Notes: generated from the sequence alone by a model not told the origin. DNA of 11,252 nt from Candidatus Berkelbacteria bacterium CG_4_9_14_3_um_filter_39_23 (GCA_002789815.1 PFTZ01000090.1:1-11252); one strand, 5' to 3'; counted from the stretch's first letter, positions 1 through 9,136 are shown. A program made the numbers and translations.

Positions 1-90
1 TTTTGCGTAAATTGTGTCACTACACTAGGGGCAATCTTAGGGGCAACCTTTATATTTCCTATAAAAATTGCTAAACTAAAAGCATGCTAA
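1..90 (+). CDS. C-terminal end of an upstream membrane protein (partial)
   Basis: The first reading frame is open from base 1 to a TAA at 88-90 and gives 29 residues. They read as a hydrophobic stretch (about residues 5-20, with LGAILGATFIFPI) followed by a short basic tail, as at the end of a polytopic membrane protein. The TAA lies inside an ATGCTAA overlap with the next start, which supports a real gene end and translational coupling. In such loci the gene before O-antigen ligases is often a Wzx-type oligosaccharide flippase, and this fragment would fit one. It is too short to identify, so the flippase idea rests on context only. Confidence 0.55.
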   Translation, partial: FCVNCVTTLGAILGATFIFPIKIAKLKAC

Positions 91-1430
91 CATCAAATAT
101 GTATATTTTTGGTTTAATCGGGTTTCTTGTACTAACTCTTCTAGCGATAAAAATATCAAAAAATCCTTTTTGGGGGCTGACAGCCCTGGTCTTTTTTCTG
201 CCGTTTGAACGGATCCCAACCATAGAAGTGGCTGATTTTACTTTAAAAATTAATCATATTATCGGATTATTGTTGATTATATTTTGGATATTGGACTTGG
301 TTTTTAACCATAAAAAAATTAAAAGCGCTGGGCTGGGCAGTTTATTATTATTTTTTATTCTGGCGCTTTTTTTATCTTTTACCAACACCAAACTGCCAGT
401 GCGTTCAATAATATATTTTTTGCTGGATATTTTTGTTGTGCTAATTTTCTTTGCCACTAGCCAACTAATTGATTCTAAAGAAAAATTAACGCAAATCCAA
501 ACAGCGCTTTTTTGGGGAGCTGGTATCGCGCTCGGATTTGGCTTTTTCCAATTCATCGGCGATATGATCGGGCTCCCGCTTTCTGTCACCGGTCTTGACC
601 CAGGCTATTCTAAAATGGTTTTTGGCTTTCCGCGCATTCAGGCTTTCTCCCGCGAACCGCTTTATTTTGGCAATTATCTGCTACTGGTTTTAGGCTTTGT
701 AATGGCAAATATCGGGCTAAAATCAAGCGCGCCCAAACCGCGGGCGCTTTTTCCTTTACTCGCTATTTTAATTGTTTCTATGATACTGACTATGTCGCGC
801 GGAGCGCTTCTTGGGCTAGTTTTTTTCTTTTTGGTTTGGTGTTTTTTAAATATAAAAAAAATAATTACGCCCAAAATTATCACTCATTCATCTGCGTTGC
901 TGATAATTTTTGCTATTGGATTTGGTTTATTATTCTCTTTTTTAGGCAAAGATTTAAAAGATATATTTATCGGGCATATCAGTGTCGCGGATTTAAGTTT
1001 TGGCGAGTCAACCCAAGGACGGCTTTTGGCTTACGAAAAAGCGATTAGCGCTTTTAAAACCGCGCCAATAATCGGCATCGGCATCGGCAACTATGGTGCG
1101 TTCACCGCTGGTTTCGATCTTGACAGCCCTGATATAAAAAATATCGTTAATAATGAATATATAGAGCTACTGGCTGAAAACGGCATAGTGGGCTTGACTG
1201 GATTTTTGATATTGATATTGTATATCTTCTGGCGATCAGCGCTTGCGTTAAGGATTACCCAAGACGATGAACTAAAAAATTATCTTGTGGTATTATCTAT
1301 AGCTCTGATGGCGATTTTGCTCCAATATAACTTTTTCTCCACGCTGTCAATCCTCCATATTTGGGTAGCGATGGGGGTGGTGGTAGGGGCGCAGAATATT
1401 GCTTTAGCAAATTCAAAATTAAAATGTTAA
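84..1430 (+). CDS. O-antigen ligase/polymerase family membrane protein (Wzy_C-like)
   Basis: This 448-residue polytopic protein is almost entirely hydrophobic, with about ten to twelve membrane segments. It has the layout of the O-antigen ligase/polymerase (WaaL/Wzy) family. Family-like landmarks are FSREPLYFGNYL near residue 187, TMSRGALLG near 234, the extracytoplasmic stretch with TQGRLLAYEKAI near 310, GIGIGNYG near 330 and VNNEYIELLAENG near 355, followed by closing membrane helices. Such proteins act at the outer face of the membrane on polyprenyl-diphosphate-linked glycans, either polymerising repeats or transferring the glycan to an acceptor; sequence alone does not separate the two. 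The ATG at 84 overlaps the upstream stop by 7 nt. An in-frame ATG at 99 is an alternative, and neither start has an SD. A paralogue follows directly. Confidence 0.85.
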   Translation: MLTSNMYIFGLIGFLVLTLLAIKISKNPFWGLTALVFFLPFERIPTIEVADFTLKINHIIGLLLIIFWILDLVFNHKKIKSAGLGSLLLFFILALFLSFTNTKLPVRSIIYFLLDIFVVLIFFATSQLIDSKEKLTQIQTALFWGAGIALGFGFFQFIGDMIGLPLSVTGLDPGYSKMVFGFPRIQAFSREPLYFGNYLLLVLGFVMANIGLKSSAPKPRALFPLLAILIVSMILTMSRGALLGLVFFFLVWCFLNIKKIITPKIITHSSALLIIFAIGFGLLFSFLGKDLKDIFIGHISVADLSFGESTQGRLLAYEKAISAFKTAPIIGIGIGNYGAFTAGFDLDSPDIKNIVNNEYIELLAENGIVGLTGFLILILYIFWRSALALRITQDDELKNYLVVLSIALMAILLQYNFFSTLSILHIWVAMGVVVGAQNIALANSKLKC

Positions 1431-2713
1431 AACTAAAAACTACAGCTCAAAGCCTAAAAATTTTTTATCTTTTTTGCGTTGTTTTTTTACTTCCAACATA
1501 CCTTGCGCGGTTTTTAATTTTTGGCATACCGACGACTATGCTAGAAATTTTAATTTGGGTTGGACTGGCTTGGTCGCTAGTGAATTGGCGCGAGTGGAAA
1601 AAAATTACAGCCTTGCCCAAATTGGTGAAAATTTCCGTTAAATTAATATTGCTTGGCGCTATTATTGGGTTTTTTGTTTCCCCGAATAAAACCAGCGCCC
1701 TCGGACAATTCAAAGGATTCATTCTTGATCCGCTTTTGTTTGCCGGGCTGGTTTATATTTGGTTTCCAAATCCCACCCAAAAAATTTCAACTGCTATTAA
1801 AACCAATGTCGCATCTTACTTCTATGCTTCGCGGTATAGAGGTGCGCAAATTTACGATGGTTTAATTTTATCTGGTGTTATTTTAAGTTTAATCGCTTTG
1901 TGGCAAAAATTGGCTGGCGCAACCACCCCCAACGAGCGCAGCCTATCTATCTGGCAATGGGACACAGGCGCTAGCCCTAATTATTTGAGTATGTATTTAG
2001 CGCCGATCGGCGTATTAGCATTTTGCCAATTAAAATCTCAAAAAAATAAGCTTTGGATTTTGGGTTTTGGGTTTTTAATTATCGTTTGCGGTATAGTCGT
2101 TTCAGGATCGCGCGCTGGGCTTCTGTCAGCAGGCGCTGGAATTTTATTTTTTATCTTACAAAAATATTCTATATTCTACAATCTTAAATCTAAATTCTTT
2201 AAAAATGTTGTTTGGTGCTTGTGCTTGCTCTTGGTAGTCAGCGCAATTTATTTTGCCGGACGCCCAAACCTCTCTGCCTCGCCTAATTCCAGTCGCGTTT
2301 CAAGCTCCAATAATATCCGCTGGGAAATCTGGCGCGTAGCCATCAAGGAAATTTTACCCTCACACTGGCTTTTTGGCGTTGGGTTCGGCAATTTTCAAAA
2401 TCATTTTACTACTCTTACGCAAGGCAGGGTAAATTTCCCTGAATATATCAGCCCGCGCGCCCTAACTCCGCACAACTTATATTTGCATATTTGGTTTTCT
2501 GGTGGGATAATTATGCTAATCGGTTTTCTGGGTTTATTTTGGCAAATTTTTAAAAATCCAGCCAGCAATTCTAGCTGGCTTGAAAAATCCGTAATTGTTT
2601 CTATTCTAATTTATGGACTCATTGACACGCCAATTTTCAAAAACGACTTAGGGGTGATTTGGTGGGTGGTGATTGCGGTATATTTGGTTAAAAACAATGA
2701 AGAAAAAAATTAA
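1424..2713 (+). CDS. second O-antigen ligase/polymerase family membrane protein
   Basis: This is a 429-residue polytopic protein of the same broad family as its upstream neighbour. The frame is open further upstream, but the ATG at 1424 is preferred because it forms a 7-nt overlap (ATGTTAA) with the preceding stop and removes an implausible glycine-rich leader. Landmarks are TGASPNYLSMYLAP near residue 180, VSGSRAGLLSAG near 225, the loop NNIRWEIWRVAIKEI near 294, GVGFGNFQNHF near 318 and TPHNLYLHIWFSGG near 347. The arginine-bearing loop and the PHNLYL segment are typical of Wzy_C proteins. Residues around 115-150 look less canonical. One of the tandem pair may polymerise and the other ligate, which is inference. 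There is no SD, so translation is probably coupled to the upstream gene. Confidence 0.82.
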   Translation: MLKLKTTAQSLKIFYLFCVVFLLPTYLARFLIFGIPTTMLEILIWVGLAWSLVNWREWKKITALPKLVKISVKLILLGAIIGFFVSPNKTSALGQFKGFILDPLLFAGLVYIWFPNPTQKISTAIKTNVASYFYASRYRGAQIYDGLILSGVILSLIALWQKLAGATTPNERSLSIWQWDTGASPNYLSMYLAPIGVLAFCQLKSQKNKLWILGFGFLIIVCGIVVSGSRAGLLSAGAGILFFILQKYSIFYNLKSKFFKNVVWCLCLLLVVSAIYFAGRPNLSASPNSSRVSSSNNIRWEIWRVAIKEILPSHWLFGVGFGNFQNHFTTLTQGRVNFPEYISPRALTPHNLYLHIWFSGGIIMLIGFLGLFWQIFKNPASNSSWLEKSVIVSILIYGLIDTPIFKNDLGVIWWVVIAVYLVKNNEEKN

Positions 2714-4220
2714 TTGGAAAATAGTCTATTTTACTGCGTTATTTATTATCGTCACCATTGGCGCAATATTTCGCTTAGCCTATATTCATCAAACTACTAC
2801 ATTTTTTTATGATGAAGCTACTCACACACAAATGGCGTGGGATTTTTATCGTAATGGAAAAATTCCATATTTGGGTCCTGCTTTCAGGGATTTCAATGGT
2901 ATCAAATCTTATCTTCCCCCATTTTACTATTGGCTGATTACGCCTGCGCTAATGGTTGCTGGCGGAGATCCCCTTGGAATTGTAATAGAAATAGCCATAT
3001 TTGGCATCGCAGGGATAATCGCTATTTATTTTTTTGCTAAAGAACTTTTTGATAAAAAAGCCGGACTGATTGCCGCGCTTTTTAGCAGTGTTAATTTTGT
3101 GGTTATTTTAACGGAAAGGCGTATTTGGAATCCTAATTTTTTGATTTTTTTCACCTGTCTTTTTTGCTTATTTCTTTGGAAATCTATAATGCAAAAAATC
3201 AAATACCTACCTTTAACTTTTTTTCTTTTGTCCCTAATGGTAAGCTTACACGCCTCGGCAATACTTTTTTTCCCCATTACTTTTTTCTTACTAATAATTT
3301 TTAAGCGAAAAATTAAATATGCCGATACCAAGCAACTATTACGGATAAGTTTATTCTCCTTAATCGCTTTTACTATTCCTCTTGTTCCGTGGTTAGCGTG
3401 GGAAATAAAACATCATTGGCTCAATAGCACTAATGCATGGAATTCGCTTTTTTCTGCTGGTGCACCCCAGCGCTTGCTCGTCGACTCATTTCGTTATTCG
3501 CTGGAAAAATTCTTATCCATGACTAATACATTATTAACACAATGGGCAATAAGTAGCAATACTTTAAATTTATTTTTAATACTCTTGCTATCCGTTGTTA
3601 TAATATTTATTATCCTAAACAAAAAACGGCTTCAATTTATTTTTTGTCTATTGATTGTGCTATTTTTTATTGTTGGAACAACTAAATTTTCCTACACGAT
3701 TTGGGATTATTTTTGGACTAGCATTATCCCTATAATGTTTGTGATTATTGCTGGAGTATTCAGTGAATTGTTGAATGCAAAAAAAATTGGATTTAAAATT
3801 TTATTTGCAATCCTTATTATTATTTTCTTTTCTTTTTTCTACATTCCCATTCATTATAAAACTTATGCTAATTTTGTTAGAGCTCGATTAACGAGATCAA
3901 CTGATAAAAATTTCATTGCAGAAAATACTGTGCTAAAAGATATGATTGCCACCCTTACTTGGGCAAAAATTGATGGCGGTGATGAAAAATATATAATTGA
4001 GCGAAAATGGAAAAATTTTTATCCTGGTTTTCAAGATGGCAACTCTTATGATTATCTGGCGGAATGGTTAAATATTAATTTTTCCGATAACCCAAAGTTC
4101 ACTTATGTTATTCTCGAACCCTTTAATTTACCCCTTGACGATAATTTTTTTAGTCAATACAAAATTCTAGATGAAAAACAATTCGGTTACCTTAAAATAT
4201 ATAAAACAATCAAAAAATAA
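2697..4220 (+). CDS. GT39-like (GT-C fold) membrane glycosyltransferase
   Basis: This 507-residue protein has a short basic N-terminus, a first membrane helix at about residues 9-29, and then an extracytoplasmic loop with FFYDEATH at 36-43. The acidic D39-E40 pair in the first loop is the usual catalytic signature of GT-C enzymes of the ArnT/PMT class. Loop residues include YYWLITPALM and LTERRIWNPN, and a soluble C-terminal tail of about 120 residues follows the last helix. GT-C enzymes take a sugar from a polyprenyl-phosphate donor and add it to an acceptor outside the cytoplasm. The donor would plausibly come from the GT2 enzymes in this operon. A TTG at 2673 is in frame, but the ATG at 2697 is better; it overlaps the upstream stop by 17 nt. 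No SD is seen. Confidence 0.82.
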   Translation: MKKKINWKIVYFTALFIIVTIGAIFRLAYIHQTTTFFYDEATHTQMAWDFYRNGKIPYLGPAFRDFNGIKSYLPPFYYWLITPALMVAGGDPLGIVIEIAIFGIAGIIAIYFFAKELFDKKAGLIAALFSSVNFVVILTERRIWNPNFLIFFTCLFCLFLWKSIMQKIKYLPLTFFLLSLMVSLHASAILFFPITFFLLIIFKRKIKYADTKQLLRISLFSLIAFTIPLVPWLAWEIKHHWLNSTNAWNSLFSAGAPQRLLVDSFRYSLEKFLSMTNTLLTQWAISSNTLNLFLILLLSVVIIFIILNKKRLQFIFCLLIVLFFIVGTTKFSYTIWDYFWTSIIPIMFVIIAGVFSELLNAKKIGFKILFAILIIIFFSFFYIPIHYKTYANFVRARLTRSTDKNFIAENTVLKDMIATLTWAKIDGGDEKYIIERKWKNFYPGFQDGNSYDYLAEWLNINFSDNPKFTYVILEPFNLPLDDNFFSQYKILDEKQFGYLKIYKTIKK

Positions 4221-4228
4221 TATTAATA

Positions 4229-4954
4229 ATGATTATGAAAAATATCTATTTATCCGTCATTGTCCCAGCCTACAACGAAGCGCATCGTTTGCCAAAGACG
4301 CTTGAGAAAATTTACGAATATCTCAAAAAGCAAAATTATTCGTGGGAAATTGTGGTAGTAGATGATGGGTCAACAGATGAGACAGTGGCTAAAACCGAAC
4401 TTCTGGCTAAAACAATTCCTGCACTGCGCGTGATCGCCAATAAAACAAATCACGGCAAAGGCGCGGTTGTCAAGCAGGCAATGCTCGGCGCCAAAGGGCA
4501 GTGGCGAATTTTTACCGACGCGGACAATTCAGTCCCCTTGGACCAAATTGAAAAACTGTGGAAATATAAAGATAAATTTGAGATAATTATCGGCTCGCGC
4601 CACCTAGAAAAAGGCAGTATCAAAACTCCGCCACCGTGGTACCGCGAAATTATCAGTTTAATGAGCAATCTCCTGATTCAAATTATGGCAGTGCCAGGAA
4701 TTAAAGACACTCAGTGCGGTTTCAAGCTTTTTTCCGCTAGAGCCACTGAAAAAATTTTTCCGCTTCAAACCATTGACCGCTGGTTGTTTGATGTGGAAAT
4801 TTTGACGATTGCCCGCAAATTAAAAATTCCCATCAAAGAAGTGGCGGTAGACTTGTATAATAGCCCTGAGTCCAAAGTTCGCGCTATCCACGCTCTCGCC
4901 CGTTCGCTGACAGAACTAATCAAAATTTGGTGGAGGGTGAAAAAAATTAAATAA
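4229..4954 (+). CDS. GT2 glycosyltransferase, dolichyl-phosphate beta-glucosyltransferase-like
   Basis: This 241-residue single-domain GT-A enzyme has the signatures of the ALG5/DPM1-like branch of family GT2. They are VIVPAYNEA near residue 10, DDGSTDET at 45-52 (nucleotide binding), HGKGAVVKQAM near 75, the metal-binding DADN at 97-100, QCGFK at 162-166 and RWLFDVE at 184-190. The last two resemble eukaryotic ALG5-type and bacterial relatives more than plain mannosyltransferases. It has no membrane helices after the catalytic domain, so it is probably peripheral on the cytoplasmic face. It likely transfers a sugar from a nucleotide sugar to polyprenyl phosphate, giving a donor for the GT-C proteins on either side. 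It starts 8 nt after the previous stop; an ATG at 4235 is an alternative start. Confidence 0.88.
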   Translation: MIMKNIYLSVIVPAYNEAHRLPKTLEKIYEYLKKQNYSWEIVVVDDGSTDETVAKTELLAKTIPALRVIANKTNHGKGAVVKQAMLGAKGQWRIFTDADNSVPLDQIEKLWKYKDKFEIIIGSRHLEKGSIKTPPPWYREIISLMSNLLIQIMAVPGIKDTQCGFKLFSARATEKIFPLQTIDRWLFDVEILTIARKLKIPIKEVAVDLYNSPESKVRAIHALARSLTELIKIWWRVKKIK

Positions 4955-4963
4955 TTGTATTTG

Positions 4964-6991
4964 ATGACAAAAATTTTGTTTTACTCTAAAGTTATAAAAA
5001 AATTATTTTTAACTAAAAATTTTGATTATATAATATTGAGTCTATTTTTTGTTATAATAGTATTTTCCAATATTGTATGGCTAAAAATTGATACGCAACC
5101 CCCCCATTGGGACGCGGCACGCCATTTTTGGACTAGTCTGCATTATAAGCAAATCGTATTTGACGGAGAAAGAGAACAAAGCAAATACTTATTAAAAGAA
5201 TTATCTAAAAGATATTACTACTATCCACCTTTTTTTTATTTGACTACCCTACCAATTTATTTCATTGCCAAAAGCGCTGACGCAGTTACATTATCAGCAA
5301 ATATTTTTTATATTTTTATCTTAATATTTTCGACATATGGAATTGGTAAGATAATTTGGAATAGGAAAACAGGAATCTTAGCCAGCGCTTTTATTAGCGT
5401 TTCACCTATGATTTTATCTTTTTTCAGAGAATACCAGCTAGACATGCCACTTACAGCTATGGTGGCATTATCTTTTTATCTTTTACTAAAAAGCCAACAA
5501 TTTTCCCGACTAAAATATTCTATCTTATTAGGATTTTCTTTAGCAGGCGGGATGCTAACAAAATGGACCTTCCCAATTTTCATAATCGGACCAATAATAT
5601 TTATCATTGGGGCAGTTATCATACAAGCTTTGAAACAAAAAAATAAAATTAAATATTTATTATTAAGGATCGGCAATGCCTGTATTTGTTTTTTAGTCCT
5701 CTCTATCTTGTCATTCCCTTGGTATTGGTATAATCGACATCAACTAAAAATAGATTTTACTAACAATGGATCAATTACTGTTAATAAAGGTGCCTATTTA
5801 ACCCATATGATCAATAGCCATACTTATCTTGCTTTATTTGTCTTTATTACTATAGGTGTAATTATTACTTTTACTTTAAAAAATAATTTTAAAAAAAACA
5901 CCATTTTATTATTCTCTATCGCTACCATTTTTGCTTTGATGCAAAAATATATCAAAAATACCGATGCCAGGTATATGTTGCCCTGGCTAGTATATGGATC
6001 TATTTTAGCTAGTTTTTGGCTAACAAATATCTCTAATAAATTATTTAAAAATTTTATCACATCAATTTTTATCATAATTATGGTCGTTAATTTCTTTTTA
6101 GTAAGTTTTGGTCTAAATTTTTTGCCCCAAAGTCTGCCAATACGAATTGGGCAAAATAAATATACTCTGTTCCATCAGGGAGGTTATACTAGTGGTAGAC
6201 CGGTCACAGAAAATTGGCAAATTGAAAACATCCTGTCAGATATCGCGCAAGACTCAAAAAACCAAAACATACCCCAACCAATCAAACTTACTTCACAGAT
6301 TGACGATCATATTCGCTTTAATAACTGGGGATTAATTTATTATTCGTTATTGCACAATACCCTTGGAATATCTTACGATGATTTTAATAAAATTTATTGG
6401 TCTGATTATATAATTACTAGATTTGATAATGCTGATAGCGAAAAAAAATTTATATTAGAAAAAGAACGAGAACAAAAAGATATTGGTTTTGAATTATTTT
6501 TAGTTAATGAGTACCCGCTACCAAACCAAACTAAAGCACAATTGTATAGAATAAATATTCTTAATGATCGTTTTAGCTTTGTTCCAGAAATTGACAATCT
6601 TGAAAAGGTAGGCTGTAATTGCCAAATCATTTATGATGATTCAAAAATAATCACCGGTAATAATAACGATATTATTTTGTTTGGACCTTACATTCCTTTA
6701 AAATCTGGTAATTACCAATTATCCCTTTGGGCAAAAACAACAAAAGGGTCTTCAATTCCTGCTAACCAAGATATTGGCAATATTAAAGTATATAACTATG
6801 AAAAAAATATTGAATACGGAAACTCAACTATTTTTAACACAAATTTTGATTTGGAAGATAGATGGACAAAATTTATTGTAAATTTTAATATCACCAACAC
6901 AGACCGGCACGACAAACTTGAATTTGTACTTATAAGCAGTATGCCCAATACCTTAAAAATATTAAAATATGAAATTAGCCCAAAAGAATAA
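4964..6991 (+). CDS. GT-C-like membrane glycosyltransferase with C-terminal beta-type domain
   Basis: This is a 675-residue protein. The N-terminal half is polytopic, with the first helix at about residues 22-40, and carries TQPPHWDAARHF at 44-55, where D50 takes the place of the first-loop acidic residue of GT39-like enzymes. FREYQLDMPLTAM near residue 150 resembles the later conserved loop of that family. After the last helix (about 365-390) there is a soluble extracytoplasmic region. Its final 110 residues include FGPYIPLKSGNYQLSLWAK and look like a beta-sandwich, possibly carbohydrate-binding, domain. The frame is open back to a TTG at 4955, directly after the previous stop, but the ATG at 4964 is preferred. 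GC is low, about 32% in hand-counted lines 5221-5460. Acceptor and sugar are unknown. Confidence 0.78.
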   Translation: MTKILFYSKVIKKLFLTKNFDYIILSLFFVIIVFSNIVWLKIDTQPPHWDAARHFWTSLHYKQIVFDGEREQSKYLLKELSKRYYYYPPFFYLTTLPIYFIAKSADAVTLSANIFYIFILIFSTYGIGKIIWNRKTGILASAFISVSPMILSFFREYQLDMPLTAMVALSFYLLLKSQQFSRLKYSILLGFSLAGGMLTKWTFPIFIIGPIIFIIGAVIIQALKQKNKIKYLLLRIGNACICFLVLSILSFPWYWYNRHQLKIDFTNNGSITVNKGAYLTHMINSHTYLALFVFITIGVIITFTLKNNFKKNTILLFSIATIFALMQKYIKNTDARYMLPWLVYGSILASFWLTNISNKLFKNFITSIFIIIMVVNFFLVSFGLNFLPQSLPIRIGQNKYTLFHQGGYTSGRPVTENWQIENILSDIAQDSKNQNIPQPIKLTSQIDDHIRFNNWGLIYYSLLHNTLGISYDDFNKIYWSDYIITRFDNADSEKKFILEKEREQKDIGFELFLVNEYPLPNQTKAQLYRINILNDRFSFVPEIDNLEKVGCNCQIIYDDSKIITGNNNDIILFGPYIPLKSGNYQLSLWAKTTKGSSIPANQDIGNIKVYNYEKNIEYGNSTIFNTNFDLEDRWTKFIVNFNITNTDRHDKLEFVLISSMPNTLKILKYEISPKE

Positions 6992-8033
6992 ACATAAAAT
7001 TGTTTTTCTGGAAGGGGTGTTATTATTTGCTTTATTAGTAATTATTTTTACATATCCTTTGATATTACATATAACTGATTCTATCCCAGGAAAAAATGAC
7101 TACACTGATGGACCAATGTTTTTATGGAATCTATGGTGGGTTAAAGAATCGCTTCTACATTTTAACAGTCCATTTTATACTACTATGATTTTTGCCCCTC
7201 AATCCGCCAACCTATCGCTCCATACATTGACTTTATCCCTCGGCTTTATTTGTTTACCCTTGACCTTAATTCTAAAAAATTTTTTGCTTGTCGGCAATTT
7301 AATAATTTTTGCTTCGTTTGGTTTAACTGGTTTTTTTACCTATAAGTTACTCAAGCTTCTTTTTAAAAGCACTATTGCAGCTTATTTTTCTGCTTGTTAT
7401 CTAGCTTTGCACCCATTTATTATCTCACATCTTTACGCTGGGCATTATAATTTAATACAAATTTGGACAATTCCAGCATTTTATTGGATATGGTTTACAA
7501 AATTTAATAATTGGCAAATTAAAAGTTTATGGCTTATGTTAGTCGCTGGGCTGAGCTTTGGCTTGGCGCTTTTTACGCACACCCAAACCGGACTTTGGCT
7601 AGTATTTTTTGTAGCGCTGTTTATTTACTGGATAATTGAAAACAAGGCTAATATCTCGCTTGTCGTCAAAACCGCTTTCAAAGGCTTAATTTTTTTGCTC
7701 GGACCGCTGGTTGCGACAATGGGCTATATCTATTTAATGATTTACGCCTCGCCCATTCGCCCTGACTTAGAATGGGGCGCGCTAACCAAAAAAACCGCTT
7801 TCCAACATCTGCTCTTAGACAATATCGGCGACAAAGCCACGTTTAACGGAGGTAATTTTACTCAAATAGTTTTTCCATCTTTTATCACCCAAATTTCGTG
7901 GATAGGATTAATTGCCCTAATTGGAACGTTTATTATTTTGGACAAAATCACCAAAGACATAGAATTTAGAACATACTTTATCGGCAACACCACATTAAAA
8001 CTTAAAAAAATCAAACTCATAAAATCTGAATGA
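6969..8033 (+). CDS. short GT-C-like polytopic membrane protein, probably truncated
   Basis: This 354-residue protein has about eight or nine membrane segments. The opening YPLILHITDSIPG, the loop with DGPMFLWNLWWVKE near residue 45, FAPQSANLSLHTLT near 75 and HLYAGHYNLIQIW near 155 match a broad class of uncharacterised GT-C-fold membrane proteins. From memory, full-length relatives usually run to about 500-700 residues. Here the frame ends soon after a helix (ISWIGLIALIGTFIILDK) with a basic tail, so the C-terminal half seems missing. GC steps up inside the gene: about 30% over 7261-7500 against 45% over 7561-7800 by hand count. The start overlaps the previous gene by 23 nt, and the stop forms ATGA with the next start. 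It may be a degraded or recombined copy, or a short but functional form. Confidence 0.7.
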   Translation: MKLAQKNKHKIVFLEGVLLFALLVIIFTYPLILHITDSIPGKNDYTDGPMFLWNLWWVKESLLHFNSPFYTTMIFAPQSANLSLHTLTLSLGFICLPLTLILKNFLLVGNLIIFASFGLTGFFTYKLLKLLFKSTIAAYFSACYLALHPFIISHLYAGHYNLIQIWTIPAFYWIWFTKFNNWQIKSLWLMLVAGLSFGLALFTHTQTGLWLVFFVALFIYWIIENKANISLVVKTAFKGLIFLLGPLVATMGYIYLMIYASPIRPDLEWGALTKKTAFQHLLLDNIGDKATFNGGNFTQIVFPSFITQISWIGLIALIGTFIILDKITKDIEFRTYFIGNTTLKLKKIKLIKSE

Positions 8034-9136
8034 AAATTTTAATTGATGCCAGCCGGGCGGTGATAGAAAACGCTGGGATTGCCCGATATACTAGAAATAT
8101 CTGCGCTAATTTAGCCGCACAAGACAAAAATAATCAATACGATTTTTTAGTAACTTTCGCGCGTTTAGACAAAGAAAAAATTCGCCAAATCAACAATTTA
8201 TCTAAATACGGCAAAGTGATTGTTCGCCGTATTCCGGGCAATTTCAAAGAATTTTTATGGCAAAAAAAATGGGCAAAAATTTTCTTTAATCACTGGTATA
8301 AAAATTATGATTTATTTTTCGCGCCCAGTTTTTTAGAACTGCCTCAATTTATCGATATTCCTGCTATTTTAACAATCCACGACCTGACTACATTCCGTTT
8401 TCCAGAACAACGCGGACAAGAAGTTTCGCAAAGATTATCGCGCGTCGCGCAATCCGCCTGCCAAAAAGCCACGCAAGTGATAGCTATTTCAGAGCAAACA
8501 AAAAACGATTTGATAAAATTTTGCCAAATCCCTAAAAGTAAAATATCTGTTATTCTGCTGGCAGCGGAAAGTAAATTTCACCATAAAAAATTACCCAAAG
8601 AAAATTTTATCCTTTCTGTTGGCACCTTAGAGCCCAGAAAAAACGTTCCAACCCTAATCAAAGCTTACGCGCTTTTGCCTGAGAAAGTTCAAAAAAAATA
8701 TCAATTAAAAATTGTCGGAGGCGTGGGTTGGAATGAAAGCAACATTTTTATTACCATAAAAAAATTAAAAAATAAAGGTCAGGTTGATTTTCTAGGGTAT
8801 GTTAGTGATAAAAAATTAATTCAGCTGTATAACCAAGCCAGTGTTTTTGTCTATCCGTCAATTTTCGAAGGTTTTGGTCTGCCAGTTTTAGAAGCGATGC
8901 AGTGCGGGGCGCCAGTTATCACCACTTGTGTCTCCAGCTTGCCGGAAGTCGGAGGGATGGCGGTTAAATATTTAGATAAATCGGGCGATAGCCAAAAATT
9001 ATCTCAATTGATAAAAAATATGCTGGCGTCTCAAAAATTACAACAGCAAATGTCGCAAGCCGGCATAGCTCAAGCTAAAAAATTTAGTTGGCAAAAAACC
9101 GCTTCAAAAACTATAGCCATATTAGACTTATTATGA
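8030..9136 (+). CDS. GT4 family glycosyltransferase
   Basis: This 368-residue, two-domain GT-B enzyme has retaining GT4 signatures. GIARYTRN at 16-23 is the N-terminal nucleotide/acceptor loop, HDLTTFRFPE begins at 117, and AISEQTKNDL lies near 155. GTLEPRKN at 198-205 opens the C-terminal Rossmann domain, followed by VDFLGYVSDKKLIQLY. FEGFGLPVLEAM at 279-290 carries the E-X7-E pair E280/E288 used for sugar-nucleotide binding. It lacks membrane helices and would act in the cytoplasm, adding a hexose (often mannose in this subgroup) to a growing lipid-linked oligosaccharide; the sugar is not determinable here. Both ends use ATGA overlaps (8030-8033 and 9133-9136), so it is coupled on both sides. 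No SD precedes the ATG. Confidence 0.9.
   Translation: MKILIDASRAVIENAGIARYTRNICANLAAQDKNNQYDFLVTFARLDKEKIRQINNLSKYGKVIVRRIPGNFKEFLWQKKWAKIFFNHWYKNYDLFFAPSFLELPQFIDIPAILTIHDLTTFRFPEQRGQEVSQRLSRVAQSACQKATQVIAISEQTKNDLIKFCQIPKSKISVILLAAESKFHHKKLPKENFILSVGTLEPRKNVPTLIKAYALLPEKVQKKYQLKIVGGVGWNESNIFITIKKLKNKGQVDFLGYVSDKKLIQLYNQASVFVYPSIFEGFGLPVLEAMQCGAPVITTCVSSLPEVGGMAVKYLDKSGDSQKLSQLIKNMLASQKLQQQMSQAGIAQAKKFSWQKTASKTIAILDLL

Noticed and set aside
1361..1423. Upstream extension of the second O-antigen ligase-like frame
   Set aside because: It lies inside the previous gene and gives a glycine-rich leader unlike the family. The ATG at 1424 makes the same 7-nt overlap as the preceding junction.
3026..3331. 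Minus-strand open frame of about 100 codons opposite the GT39-like gene
   Set aside because: It is lysine-rich antisense of an AT-rich membrane gene, lacks an SD or family features, and the sense frame is clearly the real gene. The same applies to the other antisense frames inside the operon.
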